15,251 nucleotides of DNA, taken from NCBI GenBank assembly GCA_964372465.1, contig CAYJRA010000019.1:1-15251 (forward strand), read 5' to 3'. Position numbers and translations under genes: made by a program. Below the pieces are notes generated by a model. That model worked only from the letters and a program-made list of their open reading frames with translations. It was not told the DNA's origin and did not search any database. The first letter of the stretch is position 1. Every line of letters starts with the position of its first letter. Below are positions 1-6,284 of this stretch, piece after piece. The DNA comes from JAGVVZ01 sp964372465. GTDB taxonomy: Archaea > Aenigmatarchaeota > Aenigmatarchaeia > CG10238-14.

Positions 1-97
1 TTTAGAATGTTTTGCTGGAATGCTATTATTGCTATAAGAGATAAATATTTTTTCTATTAAATTTATAAATCAAAAACCAAGGTATTATTGTGATGTA

Positions 98-576
98 TTG
101 GCAAAAGGCATTTCCCCGATAATCGCTTCAGTCCTATGATTGCATTCACATTAGCAGTAGCAGCTTTAGTAGGCAGATGGCTGACATCAACCGTTAGAGA
201 AGAAACAACCCAATAGGTACAGGTTTCGCACTGCAAGTCAACTGTACAAAAACGGCATTGGATATATAGATGCGCTTTGTATTAATGTAACTCAAGTAAA
301 TTCAACTGCAGCAGTAAATGTGACAATATCACTAGCAAACACAGGACCAGTTAGCTTATCTTCTCCAGCTTTATTTTTAAGAAGTAATAATCAGGATATA
401 TGCAGTGCTAGTTTTACTGATACTATTGCTCCTGTTCAACAGCATTATTTAGGGTTAATTGCACTACTTTGGGGTTTGCTGATACAGAATATCTCACTTA
501 TGTGAGAGCATCTATGAATTGCCAGAATCAGATAACAGTATTCGCTGAAAAAACAGTAAGTAATTATTGTGGGTGA
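98..576 (+). pseudogene. Type IV pilin-like gene, first tandem copy, four frameshifts
   Basis: This is a decayed or mis-sequenced copy of the two pilin genes that follow. A TTG at 98 opens M-A-K-G-I-S-P-I-I-A, but the frame stops at 137. Against the intact copies, single bases are missing near 136 (CTAATG became CTATG), 213 (CAAGTAGG became CAATAGG), about 264-268, and 434 (CCTGGTTC became CCTGTTC). With those four bases restored, the full pilin reads through to TGA at 574-576 and keeps all six family cysteines. The C-terminal half closely matches the third copy (for example DICSASFTDTIA). A GGW to GRW change also sits at the end of the membrane helix. A TATA-like ATTTATAAAT lies at 61-70. 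Four deletions in an otherwise well-preserved frame fit either very recent inactivation or low-quality sequence near a contig end; the sequence alone cannot separate these. Confidence 0.8.
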
Positions 577-637
577 GTAGCAAATTTATTTCCAATTTTC
601 AAATTTATCCTATAAGCTATCTATAATTTTCTATGTT

Positions 638-656
638 ATAGAGATTTTTTCTCTAT
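638..656. other. Small inverted repeat between pilin copies
   Basis: ATAGAG (638-643) and CTCTAT (651-656) can pair around a 7-nt T-rich loop. The element lies after the broken pilin and just upstream of the TATA box of the second copy. It could end transcription of the first copy or act as a regulator site, but a 6-bp stem in AT-rich DNA can arise by chance. Apart from this and the TATA box, I see nothing else in the 577-696 gap. Confidence 0.25.
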
Positions 657-665
657 TTTAAATAA

Positions 666-673
666 TTTTATAA
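666..673 (+). promoter_or_regulatory. TATA box for the second pilin gene
   Basis: TTTTATAA is centred about 27 nt before the ATG at 697, the spacing expected if transcription starts at or within a few bases of the start codon. No Shine-Dalgarno sequence is visible upstream, which also fits a leaderless mRNA. The third pilin gene begins one base after this gene ends, so the promoter probably drives both. Confidence 0.55.
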
Positions 674-696
674 GCAGGAAAATAAAAATAATAAGT

Positions 697-1140
697 ATGA
701 GTAGAGGCATTTCCCCGATAATCGCTTCAGTCCTAATGATTGCATTCACACTAGCAGTAGCAGCTCTAGTAGGCGGATGGCTGACATCAACCGTTAGAGA
801 AGAAACAACCCAAGTAGGCACAGGTTTCGCACTGCAAGTCAACTGTACAAAGGCAGTATTGGATATCATTGACGCTGTCTGCGTTACAAACAACATTACG
901 ATAGGCGTTTCTAACACAGGACCTGTCAGTTTGAAATCACCTTCAATATATGCGAGAGCTGTTGACGAAACTCCTTGCATAGTAAGTTATTCTGATACGA
1001 TTGCTCCTGGAGCAAGTGTTATATTCAGGAATAATTGCGGGTTTTCTGGCAAGACACTTTCTTTTGTTAGAGTAAGCGCGAACTGCCAAGATCAAGTCGC
1101 AATTTCTATGGAAAAAAGTAATATTGCTGATGCGTGTTAA
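697..1140 (+). CDS. Archaeal type IV pilin-like protein, second copy
   Basis: This is a secreted fibre subunit of the archaeal Pilin_N type, 147 aa. The N-terminus is a very short class III signal (MSRG) followed by ISPIIASVLMIAF and a hydrophobic helix to about residue 31. In this family a prepilin peptidase cuts just after the basic-Gly pair and the helix packs into the filament core. The rest is an exported domain with Cys at 50, 62, 94, 114, 130 and 147, matching position for position the Cys of the neighbouring copies. That suggests three disulfides. N-x-S/T sequons (NCT at 49, NIT at 66) could be glycosylated. It stops one base before the next ATG, so the two genes form an operon. Its exact fibre (adhesion pilus or other) cannot be told from sequence, and no assembly ATPase or platform gene lies in the window. 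Confidence 0.85.
   Translation: MSRGISPIIASVLMIAFTLAVAALVGGWLTSTVREETTQVGTGFALQVNCTKAVLDIIDAVCVTNNITIGVSNTGPVSLKSPSIYARAVDETPCIVSYSDTIAPGASVIFRNNCGFSGKTLSFVRVSANCQDQVAISMEKSNIADAC
728..866 (+). repeat. Near-identical 5' pilin block, copy A
   Basis: This block matches 1173-1311 at an offset of 445 bases. The first 65 bases (728-792) are identical, including silent positions, and 829-866 is again identical. Between these lie only a few changes. A degraded third version runs from 129 to about 262. Downstream the genes diverge strongly, so the identity is local to the exported helix and the start of the mature domain. Confidence 0.9.
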
Positions 1141-1141
1141 T

Positions 1142-1612
1142 ATGAGTAAAGGAATAGAACCGATGATTGCCGCAGTCCTAATGATTGCATTCACACTAGC
1201 AGTAGCAGCTCTAGTAGGCGGATGGCTGACATCAACCATCAGGCAAGAAACAACCCAAGTAGGTACAGGCTTCGCACTGCAAGTCAACTGTACAAAGGCA
1301 GTATTGGATATTGTGGATGTCGTCTGCACAAATACAGCGGGTGCAGCAGCTAACGTAACGATCACATTAGCAAACACAGGACCTGTTAGTTTGACTGGAC
1401 CAACCTTCCTTTTCAGAAGCAATGCTCAAGACATATGCAGTGCTAGTTTTACTGATACTATAGCATCCGGTGCTACTGCATTGTTCAGAGTCAACTGCAG
1501 TACTCTTGGATTTGATAATACTGATTTTCTTAGCTATGCCAGAGCATCTTTAAATTGCCAGAATCAGATCACTGTCTTTGCCGATAAATCATTAAGCGAT
1601 TTGTGCGGATAA
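1142..1612 (+). CDS. Archaeal type IV pilin-like protein, third copy
   Basis: This 156-aa pilin-like protein starts MSKGIEPMIAAVLM. An upstream in-frame ATG at 1124 would add six residues inside the preceding gene and spoil the short class III signal, so 1142 is chosen. The hydrophobic helix spans about residues 5-31. The exported domain has Cys at 50, 62, 99, 119, 139 and 155, the same six as the other copies, with the last next to the C-terminus. Sequons occur at NCT (49), NVT (71) and NCS (118). E6 in the mature helix resembles the Glu-5 used by type IV pilins for assembly; copy 2 has Ser there, so the two may play different parts in a fibre. Its stop lies one base from the stop of the convergent deaminase gene. 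Confidence 0.85.
   Translation: MSKGIEPMIAAVLMIAFTLAVAALVGGWLTSTIRQETTQVGTGFALQVNCTKAVLDIVDVVCTNTAGAAANVTITLANTGPVSLTGPTFLFRSNAQDICSASFTDTIASGATALFRVNCSTLGFDNTDFLSYARASLNCQNQITVFADKSLSDLCG
1173..1311 (+). repeat. Near-identical 5' pilin block, copy B
   Basis: This is the partner of 728-866. Silent sites are identical while the 3' halves of the genes differ, which points to recent duplication followed by gene conversion limited to the 5' part. Confidence 0.9.
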
Positions 1613-1613
1613 A

Positions 1614-2039
1614 TTAATGCGTTAATTCTCTGCATTCCTTTTCCATGAAATTTTTTAATACTTCTATTTTGTACGGAATATGTGATAGAAAAGTGCCAGT
1701 GCTTATATCAATAAATTTTTCTTTAGGAGAAGCACCCCTCAACGAAACCCCAAAAACTAATTTTTTAATTTTAGCAAAAGTTATTGCAGATAAACACATT
1801 ATACATGGTTCGCAAGTACAGTAAATTATGCATTCATTCAAATTTTTATTTTTCAATTTTTTACCGGCTTTCCTAATAGCATTAATTTCTGCATGAGCAG
1901 AAGCATCATTCGACGCTCTTTGAGAATTATAAGATTTTGAAATAATTTTTCCGTTCTTTACAATAACAACCCCGCATTTAAGCAACTCTGAGGATTTTTT
2001 AGCTTCTTTGATAGCTAGTTCCATAAATTTTATATCCAT
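1614..2039 (-). CDS. Nucleoside/nucleobase deaminase (CDA fold, zinc dependent)
   Basis: This 141-aa enzyme belongs to the cytidine/deoxycytidylate deaminase fold. The zinc site is complete: H49-A-E51 in SNDASAHAEINAIR and P78-C79-x-x-C82 in CEPCIMCLSAI; Glu51 is the expected proton shuttle. The spacing and flanking residues look most like the guanine deaminase/TadA side of the fold, so the substrate may be guanine, a free nucleoside or tRNA adenosine. The sequence does not decide. It is the last gene of the long minus-strand cluster, 31 nt after eL39. A TATA-like box between them suggests it can be transcribed separately. It runs tail to tail with the third pilin gene, with stop codons one base apart. 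Confidence 0.8.
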   Translation of the reverse strand: MDIKFMELAIKEAKKSSELLKCGVVIVKNGKIISKSYNSQRASNDASAHAEINAIRKAGKKLKNKNLNECIIYCTCEPCIMCLSAITFAKIKKLVFGVSLRGASPKEKFIDISTGTFLSHIPYKIEVLKNFMEKECRELTH

Positions 2040-2059
2040 AATATTAGTTCATAGTAGAA

Positions 2060-2069
2060 TTTTATAAAA
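2060..2069 (-). promoter_or_regulatory. Possible TATA box for the deaminase gene
   Basis: TTTTATAAAA is palindromic and centred about 25 nt upstream of the deaminase ATG (2039), immediately after the eL39 stop. This is the right place for a leaderless start. The base composition makes chance TATA-like strings common, so this is tentative. Confidence 0.4.
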
Positions 2070-2070
2070 T

Positions 2071-2235
2071 TTACAACCCCAATTTCTTTCTCTTCCAGCT
2101 TCTTCTTGTGACGCTAACTCTCCTGTTCCTCGCCCTTTTCGGGCCGAATTTCTTGATATCAACCCATCTTGGAGCTAGTCTGACTTTAGCAGCCCTTATC
2201 TGTCTCAGCTTTCTGCTCAGCATTTTTCTTCCCAT
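2071..2235 (-). CDS. rpl39e: Large-subunit ribosomal protein eL39
   Basis: This is a 54-aa, highly basic protein starting MGRKMLSRKLRQIRAAK, with the conserved core RWVDIKKFGPKRAR and the end RRSWKRKKLGL. eL39 lies in the peptide exit tunnel of archaeal and eukaryotic large subunits, and the family is about 50 aa, so this is full length. ATG lies 4 nt after the Rrp42 stop, so the gene belongs to the exosome operon. In many archaea eL37 (L37Ae) and RpoP follow Rrp42, while eL39 usually pairs with eL31 and aIF6; this position is therefore unusual. Met5 is an alternative start, but the upstream ATG gives the better family N-terminus. Confidence 0.93.
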   Translation of the reverse strand: MGRKMLSRKLRQIRAAKVRLAPRWVDIKKFGPKRARNRRVSVTRRSWKRKKLGL

Positions 2236-2239
2236 ATGA

Positions 2240-2998
2240 TCACAGCAATTTTCTTAATTCTTTGGATTTTTTAACAGATAATTTTATCATCTCGTCTATA
2301 TCCTCTTCAACTAGACTCTTCTTCTTGCTTTTTTGCATGGCGCATATTTTCCCATCTTCAACAATTGCAATACTCAATTTTGAATCAAGTATATCCTCTT
2401 CATCTTTTGTTGGATCCAAAAGCAGTTTACCCATGACTTTTCCTGCAGTAACAGTTATTGGCTTTTTAACAACCGGCAGCTTTCCAGAAAATTCAGTTCT
2501 TACTATCGTATCGTTTTCTAGTTTTGGAATTTTTGTATTCAATAAAGCAGAGATAGCTGCCAATGCCGATGCGTCTATTAGATTGCCATCATGATTCATG
2601 ATATGAATATCAACATAAACTTCCCACACCTTTTCCTTTTCTTTTATACATAATTTCTCCAGTTCGATGCAGTCAGATTCTCTTATTCCCCTATCCACAA
2701 CCCTGGCTAGCTCAGTAGCATCTTCACTGGGTGGTCCCGGCTCGAAATCTTTGTGCGCTATTGGAGAGAATTCGGCACCGGTTTTTAACGTTCCCATATT
2801 GGGCATATCTGGGAATGGTACGCCTAACTCTAATTTAATTCCTACAATAACATCGGTTTTTCCCATAATTACCCTGGATGAGCCTTCCGCTCGTTCTATT
2901 GCACTAGGTTCAACCTTTATATTTCTGAATTCATCCAGCTTTCTACCATCCACTCTTTCTCCTTTCTCCAACAACTTGAAAATATAATTCGTCATCAT
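2240..2998 (-). CDS. rrp42: Exosome complex subunit Rrp42
   Basis: Rrp42 is the RNase PH-fold subunit that forms the hexameric exosome ring with Rrp41. It contributes RNA-binding surface but has no active site of its own. Diagnostic stretches are KGERVDGRKLDEFRNI near the N-terminus, GSSRVIMGKTDVIVGI, the acidic-proline segment around FEPGPPSEDATELARVVDRG, and LIDASALAAISAL. I chose ATG at 2998 (252 aa). It follows GAGTGA by four bases and begins 4 nt after the Rrp41 stop. A TTG at 3010 would add four residues and overlap Rrp41. Order and spacing match the conserved Rrp4-Rrp41-Rrp42 operon. Confidence 0.94.
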   Translation of the reverse strand: MMTNYIFKLLEKGERVDGRKLDEFRNIKVEPSAIERAEGSSRVIMGKTDVIVGIKLELGVPFPDMPNMGTLKTGAEFSPIAHKDFEPGPPSEDATELARVVDRGIRESDCIELEKLCIKEKEKVWEVYVDIHIMNHDGNLIDASALAAISALLNTKIPKLENDTIVRTEFSGKLPVVKKPITVTAGKVMGKLLLDPTKDEEDILDSKLSIAIVEDGKICAMQKSKKKSLVEEDIDEMIKLSVKKSKELRKLL

Positions 2999-3002
2999 AA
3001 AA

Positions 3003-3719
3003 TCACTCAACGTATCTTTTTTTCAAAGCCTCTTTTTGTTTATTGTAAACTTCTTCGCCAGCTACCATGATATCTTTAATTATGGTTTTTAACTCTTCAT
3101 GTGTCAACAGACCGTCCATTTGCAACAATGTGATCTCTTTCTTGTTTGGTAGGTATGCAACAGGAACGTCTGCCTCTGAGTTGTTATCCTCCTTTCCGTC
3201 GAGATCCACAATTATCGTATCGCCTATTTTCCCACCAGACAACCCAACAACCAAATCTCTCATAGGTATACCAGCATCAGCCAAAGCCAATGAAGCCGCG
3301 TTGACACTGGCAACTCTTGTTGATCCGTCTGCCTGAATTATTTCAATATAGACATCTATACCAGTCTTAGGATAGTTTTCAAGAAACATTACAGGTTCAA
3401 ATGCCAACTTAATAACCTTTGATATCTCAGTCCCCCTTCTTGAGCCACCAGGTCTTACTCTCTCATCGACAGAGAACGGTGCCATGTTATATCTGCATTG
3501 CAATACGGCTCTGTCATTTTCTTGCAAATGCTTGGGATATAGCAGCCTGGGTCCATACACAGCAGCGACAGCTATAGTCTTGCCGAATCTTACATATGAA
3601 GAGCCGTTGGCATTTGGTATCACGCCTACCTTCATCTCTATATCTCTCAATTCCATTGGCTTGCGTCCATCCAACCTTTTTCCCTTCTCAATCAAAACAA
3701 TATCAGATTTTTTACCCAT
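3003..3719 (-). CDS. rrp41: Exosome complex exonuclease Rrp41 (catalytic subunit)
   Basis: Rrp41 is the phosphorolytic 3'-5' exoribonuclease subunit of the archaeal exosome. It releases nucleoside diphosphates from RNA using phosphate and can add tails in reverse. The protein is 238 aa, the normal length. Active-site signatures are intact: R94-R95 in GGSRRGTE, and D178 and D184 in the KEDNNSEADVP stretch, which align with the catalytic Asp pair of Sulfolobus Rrp41. QADGSTR and NAASLALADAGIPMRDL are typical RNase PH-fold segments. Its ATG is 4 nt after the Rrp4 stop and its own stop is 4 nt before the preferred Rrp42 start, so the three subunits are likely co-translated. Confidence 0.96.
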   Translation of the reverse strand: MGKKSDIVLIEKGKRLDGRKPMELRDIEMKVGVIPNANGSSYVRFGKTIAVAAVYGPRLLYPKHLQENDRAVLQCRYNMAPFSVDERVRPGGSRRGTEISKVIKLAFEPVMFLENYPKTGIDVYIEIIQADGSTRVASVNAASLALADAGIPMRDLVVGLSGGKIGDTIIVDLDGKEDNNSEADVPVAYLPNKKEITLLQMDGLLTHEELKTIIKDIMVAGEEVYNKQKEALKKRYVE

Positions 3720-3723
3720 ATGG

Positions 3724-4395
3724 TCAACTCAATAATTTTGTAATTTCGTCTGTTAAACCATAAATATGAGATTTTTCTTCGATCATTTTCACAGCCTTTA
3801 TTGCCTTGTCAACATCCTCACCAGAAACCCAAACTATGCCGTTCTGTCCAACCCTGATCGTGGTTTTTGTTTTCTCTTTTATCATGTTTATCATGCTCCC
3901 CTCCTTTCCTATTAGCCTTGGCACTTTGCTGGGAGTAATTTCAACAATGACACCGTCTTTCAATTTCCTTGATATTGGAGATCGCATTGATAATTGCACG
4001 TCACCCCTTCTCATATCAATAACCTCGGAATAGATTATATCATCAGGCTCAAAATACCTGTTCAGATTGACTCTTTTCATATCAATAAATTCATCAACAG
4101 CTTCAGACAAAGGAAGAAAAGCTTGCCACGGACAGCTTATATCAACTATCCATCCAACTTTCTCAACATCTGTGACAACGCCAATGACTTTGTCGCCGCT
4201 CTTGGGCATGTAAGGACCAGATAACGGTATCACTGAAATAAAGCTGCCAAACTCCTGCTGTATTCCCAGAAATTTAGAATAAATTTTGCCGTTTTCCTCA
4301 TACGTTCCATGGCCTGATTTCAAATCCTTCTCGGTTTTTATTTCTTCCCCAGGTAGTACGATTTGTCTTGTCTTTTCTTCTTCCATTTTAAACAT
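3724..4395 (-). CDS. rrp4: Exosome RNA-binding cap subunit Rrp4
   Basis: Rrp4 caps the Rrp41/42 ring and guides RNA into it, in particular A-rich tails. The 223-aa protein shows the three expected parts: an N-terminal domain starting RQIVLPGEEI with GHGTYEENGKIYSKFLG, an S1 domain from about 65 to 135 (GDKVIGVVTDVEKVGWIVDI then AFLPLSEA), and a KH domain with LIGKEGSMINMI and VGQNGIVWVSG. ATG at 4395 overlaps the SBDS stop by 8 bases; ATG at 4386 (MEEEKTRQ), one base beyond SBDS, is equally plausible. No Csl4, the alternative cap, is present in this window. Confidence 0.95.
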   Translation of the reverse strand: MFKMEEEKTRQIVLPGEEIKTEKDLKSGHGTYEENGKIYSKFLGIQQEFGSFISVIPLSGPYMPKSGDKVIGVVTDVEKVGWIVDISCPWQAFLPLSEAVDEFIDMKRVNLNRYFEPDDIIYSEVIDMRRGDVQLSMRSPISRKLKDGVIVEITPSKVPRLIGKEGSMINMIKEKTKTTIRVGQNGIVWVSGEDVDKAIKAVKMIEEKSHIYGLTDEITKLLS

Positions 4396-5095
4396 CTTCT
4401 TTTTTCAATATCTCTGTTTTGAATTCACCATGCGTTGCGTCGCCGACGTTCTTTATTATATCCATTTGTATTCCGGCAGGCACGTTCAACACGGCTTGAA
4501 GAGATCCATCATTCATCCATCTCTCCTCAAATGTTTCAACCACCTTCTTTAGAAGGGAGTATACCTTTCCTGAATGTTGTGGTGAAACTGTAATTTGAAA
4601 TGTCACTCTCTGAAGTTTTATGGGAAGTAATGTTTTTATACTTTTTATAACTGCATCAATTTGAGCTTCAGCATCCACAAAGGGGTCGATTCTGGTGCCC
4701 ACTTGATCCATAGCATTTAATATCCTATTAGCTGGATGCGGGGTGTTTGTTTGTGGATTTATGGCGCGTTTAGCTATAATGTCTGCAATTTTGTTCCTTT
4801 TCTCTTCCGTTATTTTTCTTCTTTGTTCTGTTGTGAACTGCAACTCACCTTCGAAGATGATTTTCTTGGACACATCCATTATATTTGTCGTGCCAAAGTT
4901 CTTCTGAAGTTCATCATTTGATACAGCATCGCCTTTTCTAGCATCCCTGTAAACACCGGATATTGCCAATATCTCGTCCATTGGAAACTGCGTTCCCTTC
5001 TTATATTCCAGCGCCTTGTTAGAGTCAACAAGAATTTCAAAATGTACTCCACCCCTCTTCAATCTAGCAATAACCGCATCTTCAACGCTAACCAT
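4388..5095 (-). CDS. Ribosome maturation factor SBDS
   Basis: This is the archaeal SBDS homologue, which helps release the anti-association factor aIF6 from new large subunits. The 235-aa length is typical. The FYSH domain covers about 1-85 (FEILVDSNKALEYKKG; DEILAISGVYRDARKGD), the helical middle domain contains EQRRKITEEKRNKIADII and INPQTNTPHPANRI, and the C-terminal ferredoxin-like domain carries LPIKLQRVTFQI and a Gly-rich VPAGIQMD turn. The gene sits between PsmA (7 nt upstream) and Rrp4 (short overlap), the classic location for archaeal SBDS. Confidence 0.95.
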   Translation of the reverse strand: MVSVEDAVIARLKRGGVHFEILVDSNKALEYKKGTQFPMDEILAISGVYRDARKGDAVSNDELQKNFGTTNIMDVSKKIIFEGELQFTTEQRRKITEEKRNKIADIIAKRAINPQTNTPHPANRILNAMDQVGTRIDPFVDAEAQIDAVIKSIKTLLPIKLQRVTFQITVSPQHSGKVYSLLKKVVETFEERWMNDGSLQAVLNVPAGIQMDIIKNVGDATHGEFKTEILKKEDV

Positions 5096-5102
5096 AATAA
5101 AT

Positions 5103-5810
5103 TCACGATAATTTCTTAATTTCTTCTTCAGTTAAAACTTGGAATTTTTTATCGTCCCTTATAATAGCAATTTCCAAAGACTTTGCTAAGTCTTTCACTT
5201 TCTCTGATTTTCTTATGATATCAATTATTAGCTTCAATGCAGACTTTTCGTCCATTCTGTCTTTGTATTTTTCTTTAAATAATTTGTTGGCTAATACAGC
5301 GCCTCTCCCAATCGCATATGCCTTCCATTCAAAGAGCATGCCAGACGGGTCAGATTCAATCAAGTGCGCTCCGGTAGAGTCTACACCGCCGATCAAAAAT
5401 GAGACACCGAAAGGTCTCAATCCCGCATACAGAGTGGAAAACTGCATTCTATCCCCCAGCACCTTTGCTAAAGACCACGCATCTATAGGCTCTTCGTATG
5501 TTATCTTGTGTATTTGAGATTTGACTCGCAGTTGGCTGACCAAAACTCTTGCATCTGCTAATAGACCGGCTGCTACTCCCCCCAAATGATCATCAAGTTT
5601 GAATAATTTCTCTATAGCCTCAGGAACAACTAAATCCATTACTTGTTTAACTGTAGCTAAAATCACTCCACCCTTGAAAGCTAGTCCTAGGGATGTCGTT
5701 CCTTTTTTCACTGCTTCTTTTGCATATTCAACTTGGAACAATCTACCATCCGGGCTGAATACAGCGATCGTACGATCATAACCCATCGTTTCCGGTAATA
5801 TTGATGGCAT
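5103..5810 (-). CDS. psmA: 20S proteasome alpha subunit
   Basis: PsmA forms the outer rings of the archaeal 20S proteasome, whose N-terminal tails gate substrate entry. The 235-aa protein has the alpha signature YDR at 11-13 followed by FSPDGRLFQVEYA (18-30), which distinguishes it from processed beta subunits. Further family marks are KKGTTSLGL, GVAAGLLADARVLV, LRPFGVSFLIGGVD, and AIGRGAVLANKLFKEKY. No beta subunit or ATPase lies in the window. ATG at 5810 gives a normal-length gate tail; it is overlapped by one base by an 8-codon upstream frame. A TATA box upstream suggests an internal promoter for the PsmA-SBDS-exosome block. Confidence 0.96.
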   Translation of the reverse strand: MPSILPETMGYDRTIAVFSPDGRLFQVEYAKEAVKKGTTSLGLAFKGGVILATVKQVMDLVVPEAIEKLFKLDDHLGGVAAGLLADARVLVSQLRVKSQIHKITYEEPIDAWSLAKVLGDRMQFSTLYAGLRPFGVSFLIGGVDSTGAHLIESDPSGMLFEWKAYAIGRGAVLANKLFKEKYKDRMDEKSALKLIIDIIRKSEKVKDLAKSLEIAIIRDDKKFQVLTEEEIKKLS

Positions 5811-5833
5811 TATATATCACCACTCTTTGTCAA
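5810..5833 (-). other. Possible leader ORF coupled to psmA
   Basis: A strong GAGGTGAT (5838-5845, minus strand) lies four bases before TTG at 5833. TTG opens seven codons (M-T-K-S-G-D-I) and a TAA whose last base is the first base of the psmA ATG (TAATG). GGTGAT inside this frame also lies seven bases before ATG and could serve psmA directly. Either a tiny coupled leader peptide or simply two ribosome sites; the second is the plainer reading. Confidence 0.3.
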
Positions 5834-5860
5834 AACAATCACCTCTATTATCATGAATAC

Positions 5861-5878
5861 TAAATTATTATAATTTAA
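5861..5878 (-). promoter_or_regulatory. Promoter region for psmA and the exosome block
   Basis: The 108-base gap between Pop5 and PsmA (5811-5918) is the largest in the minus-strand cluster. It holds an AT-only TATA-like stretch at 5861-5878. A start about 26 nt downstream would fall near 5840-5845, just at the GAGGTGAT. This suggests the downstream genes can be transcribed independently of the RNase P part of the cluster. No hairpin terminator is obvious in the gap. Confidence 0.45.
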
Positions 5879-5918
5879 TTACAATAAAACTTTGCTCTTT
5901 GCACTATATTACAAAATA

Positions 5919-6284
5919 TTAATATAAAGCTTTTGAGAACTCTAAATTTCTTTTAGCACCTTTAATAGTTCCGGATATTTTCAATATTTTGAACGTTATT
6001 CTGTCATCACCAAGCCTATCAATGAGCCCCAACGTTGCAAGTATATCTTTTACTGATTTATGATTACATGATATGATTCCAGTTTGCTTATCCCTGCTCC
6101 AGTTGTCTTTCATTAACCACAAAGAAGTTTTAGAAACACCATATTCACCCAAGAAATCTAAAATTGTATTCCAAATCCCGGCTTCCAGATCGGAGTATTC
6201 TATTGGCGATTCGGAAATTATTTGAAATGAAACATATCTTTTCCTTTCTCTCAGTGATGGAAGCAACAATTTCATTTTATTCAT
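5919..6284 (-). CDS. rnp2: RNase P protein component 2 (Pop5)
   Basis: Pop5 (Rnp2) pairs with Rpp30 on the catalytic domain of archaeal RNase P, which trims the 5' ends of pre-tRNAs. The 121-aa length is typical. Family marks are LPSLRERKRYVSFQIISES at the N-terminus, FLGEYGVSKTSLWL, QTGIISCNHKSVKDI, and the C-terminal ILKISGTIKGAKR. Its place directly before psmA is the ancestral superoperon position, and its partner Rpp30 lies upstream at 8765-9478. ATG at 6284 overlaps the preceding gene by 8 bases; ATG at 6275 (MKLLLPSLRER) is possible. Confidence 0.92.
   Translation of the reverse strand: MNKMKLLLPSLRERKRYVSFQIISESPIEYSDLEAGIWNTILDFLGEYGVSKTSLWLMKDNWSRDKQTGIISCNHKSVKDILATLGLIDRLGDDRITFKILKISGTIKGAKRNLEFSKALY

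Noticed and set aside
1..60. Open frame from the window edge to TAA at 58-60, possibly the tail of an upstream gene.
   Set aside because: Only 19 codons with no recognisable sequence; such a run is easily due to chance in AT-rich DNA.
320..505. A 61-codon plus-strand frame starting MTISLANTGPVSL.
   Set aside because: It is the middle of the broken first pilin, bounded by its frameshifts, not a separate gene.
636..1422. Two minus-strand frames with similar sequences (LTCSAKPVPTWVV) that look like a repeated protein.
   Set aside because: They are antisense shadows of the duplicated pilin DNA; the similarity comes from the repeat, and the plus-strand reading has a clear family match.
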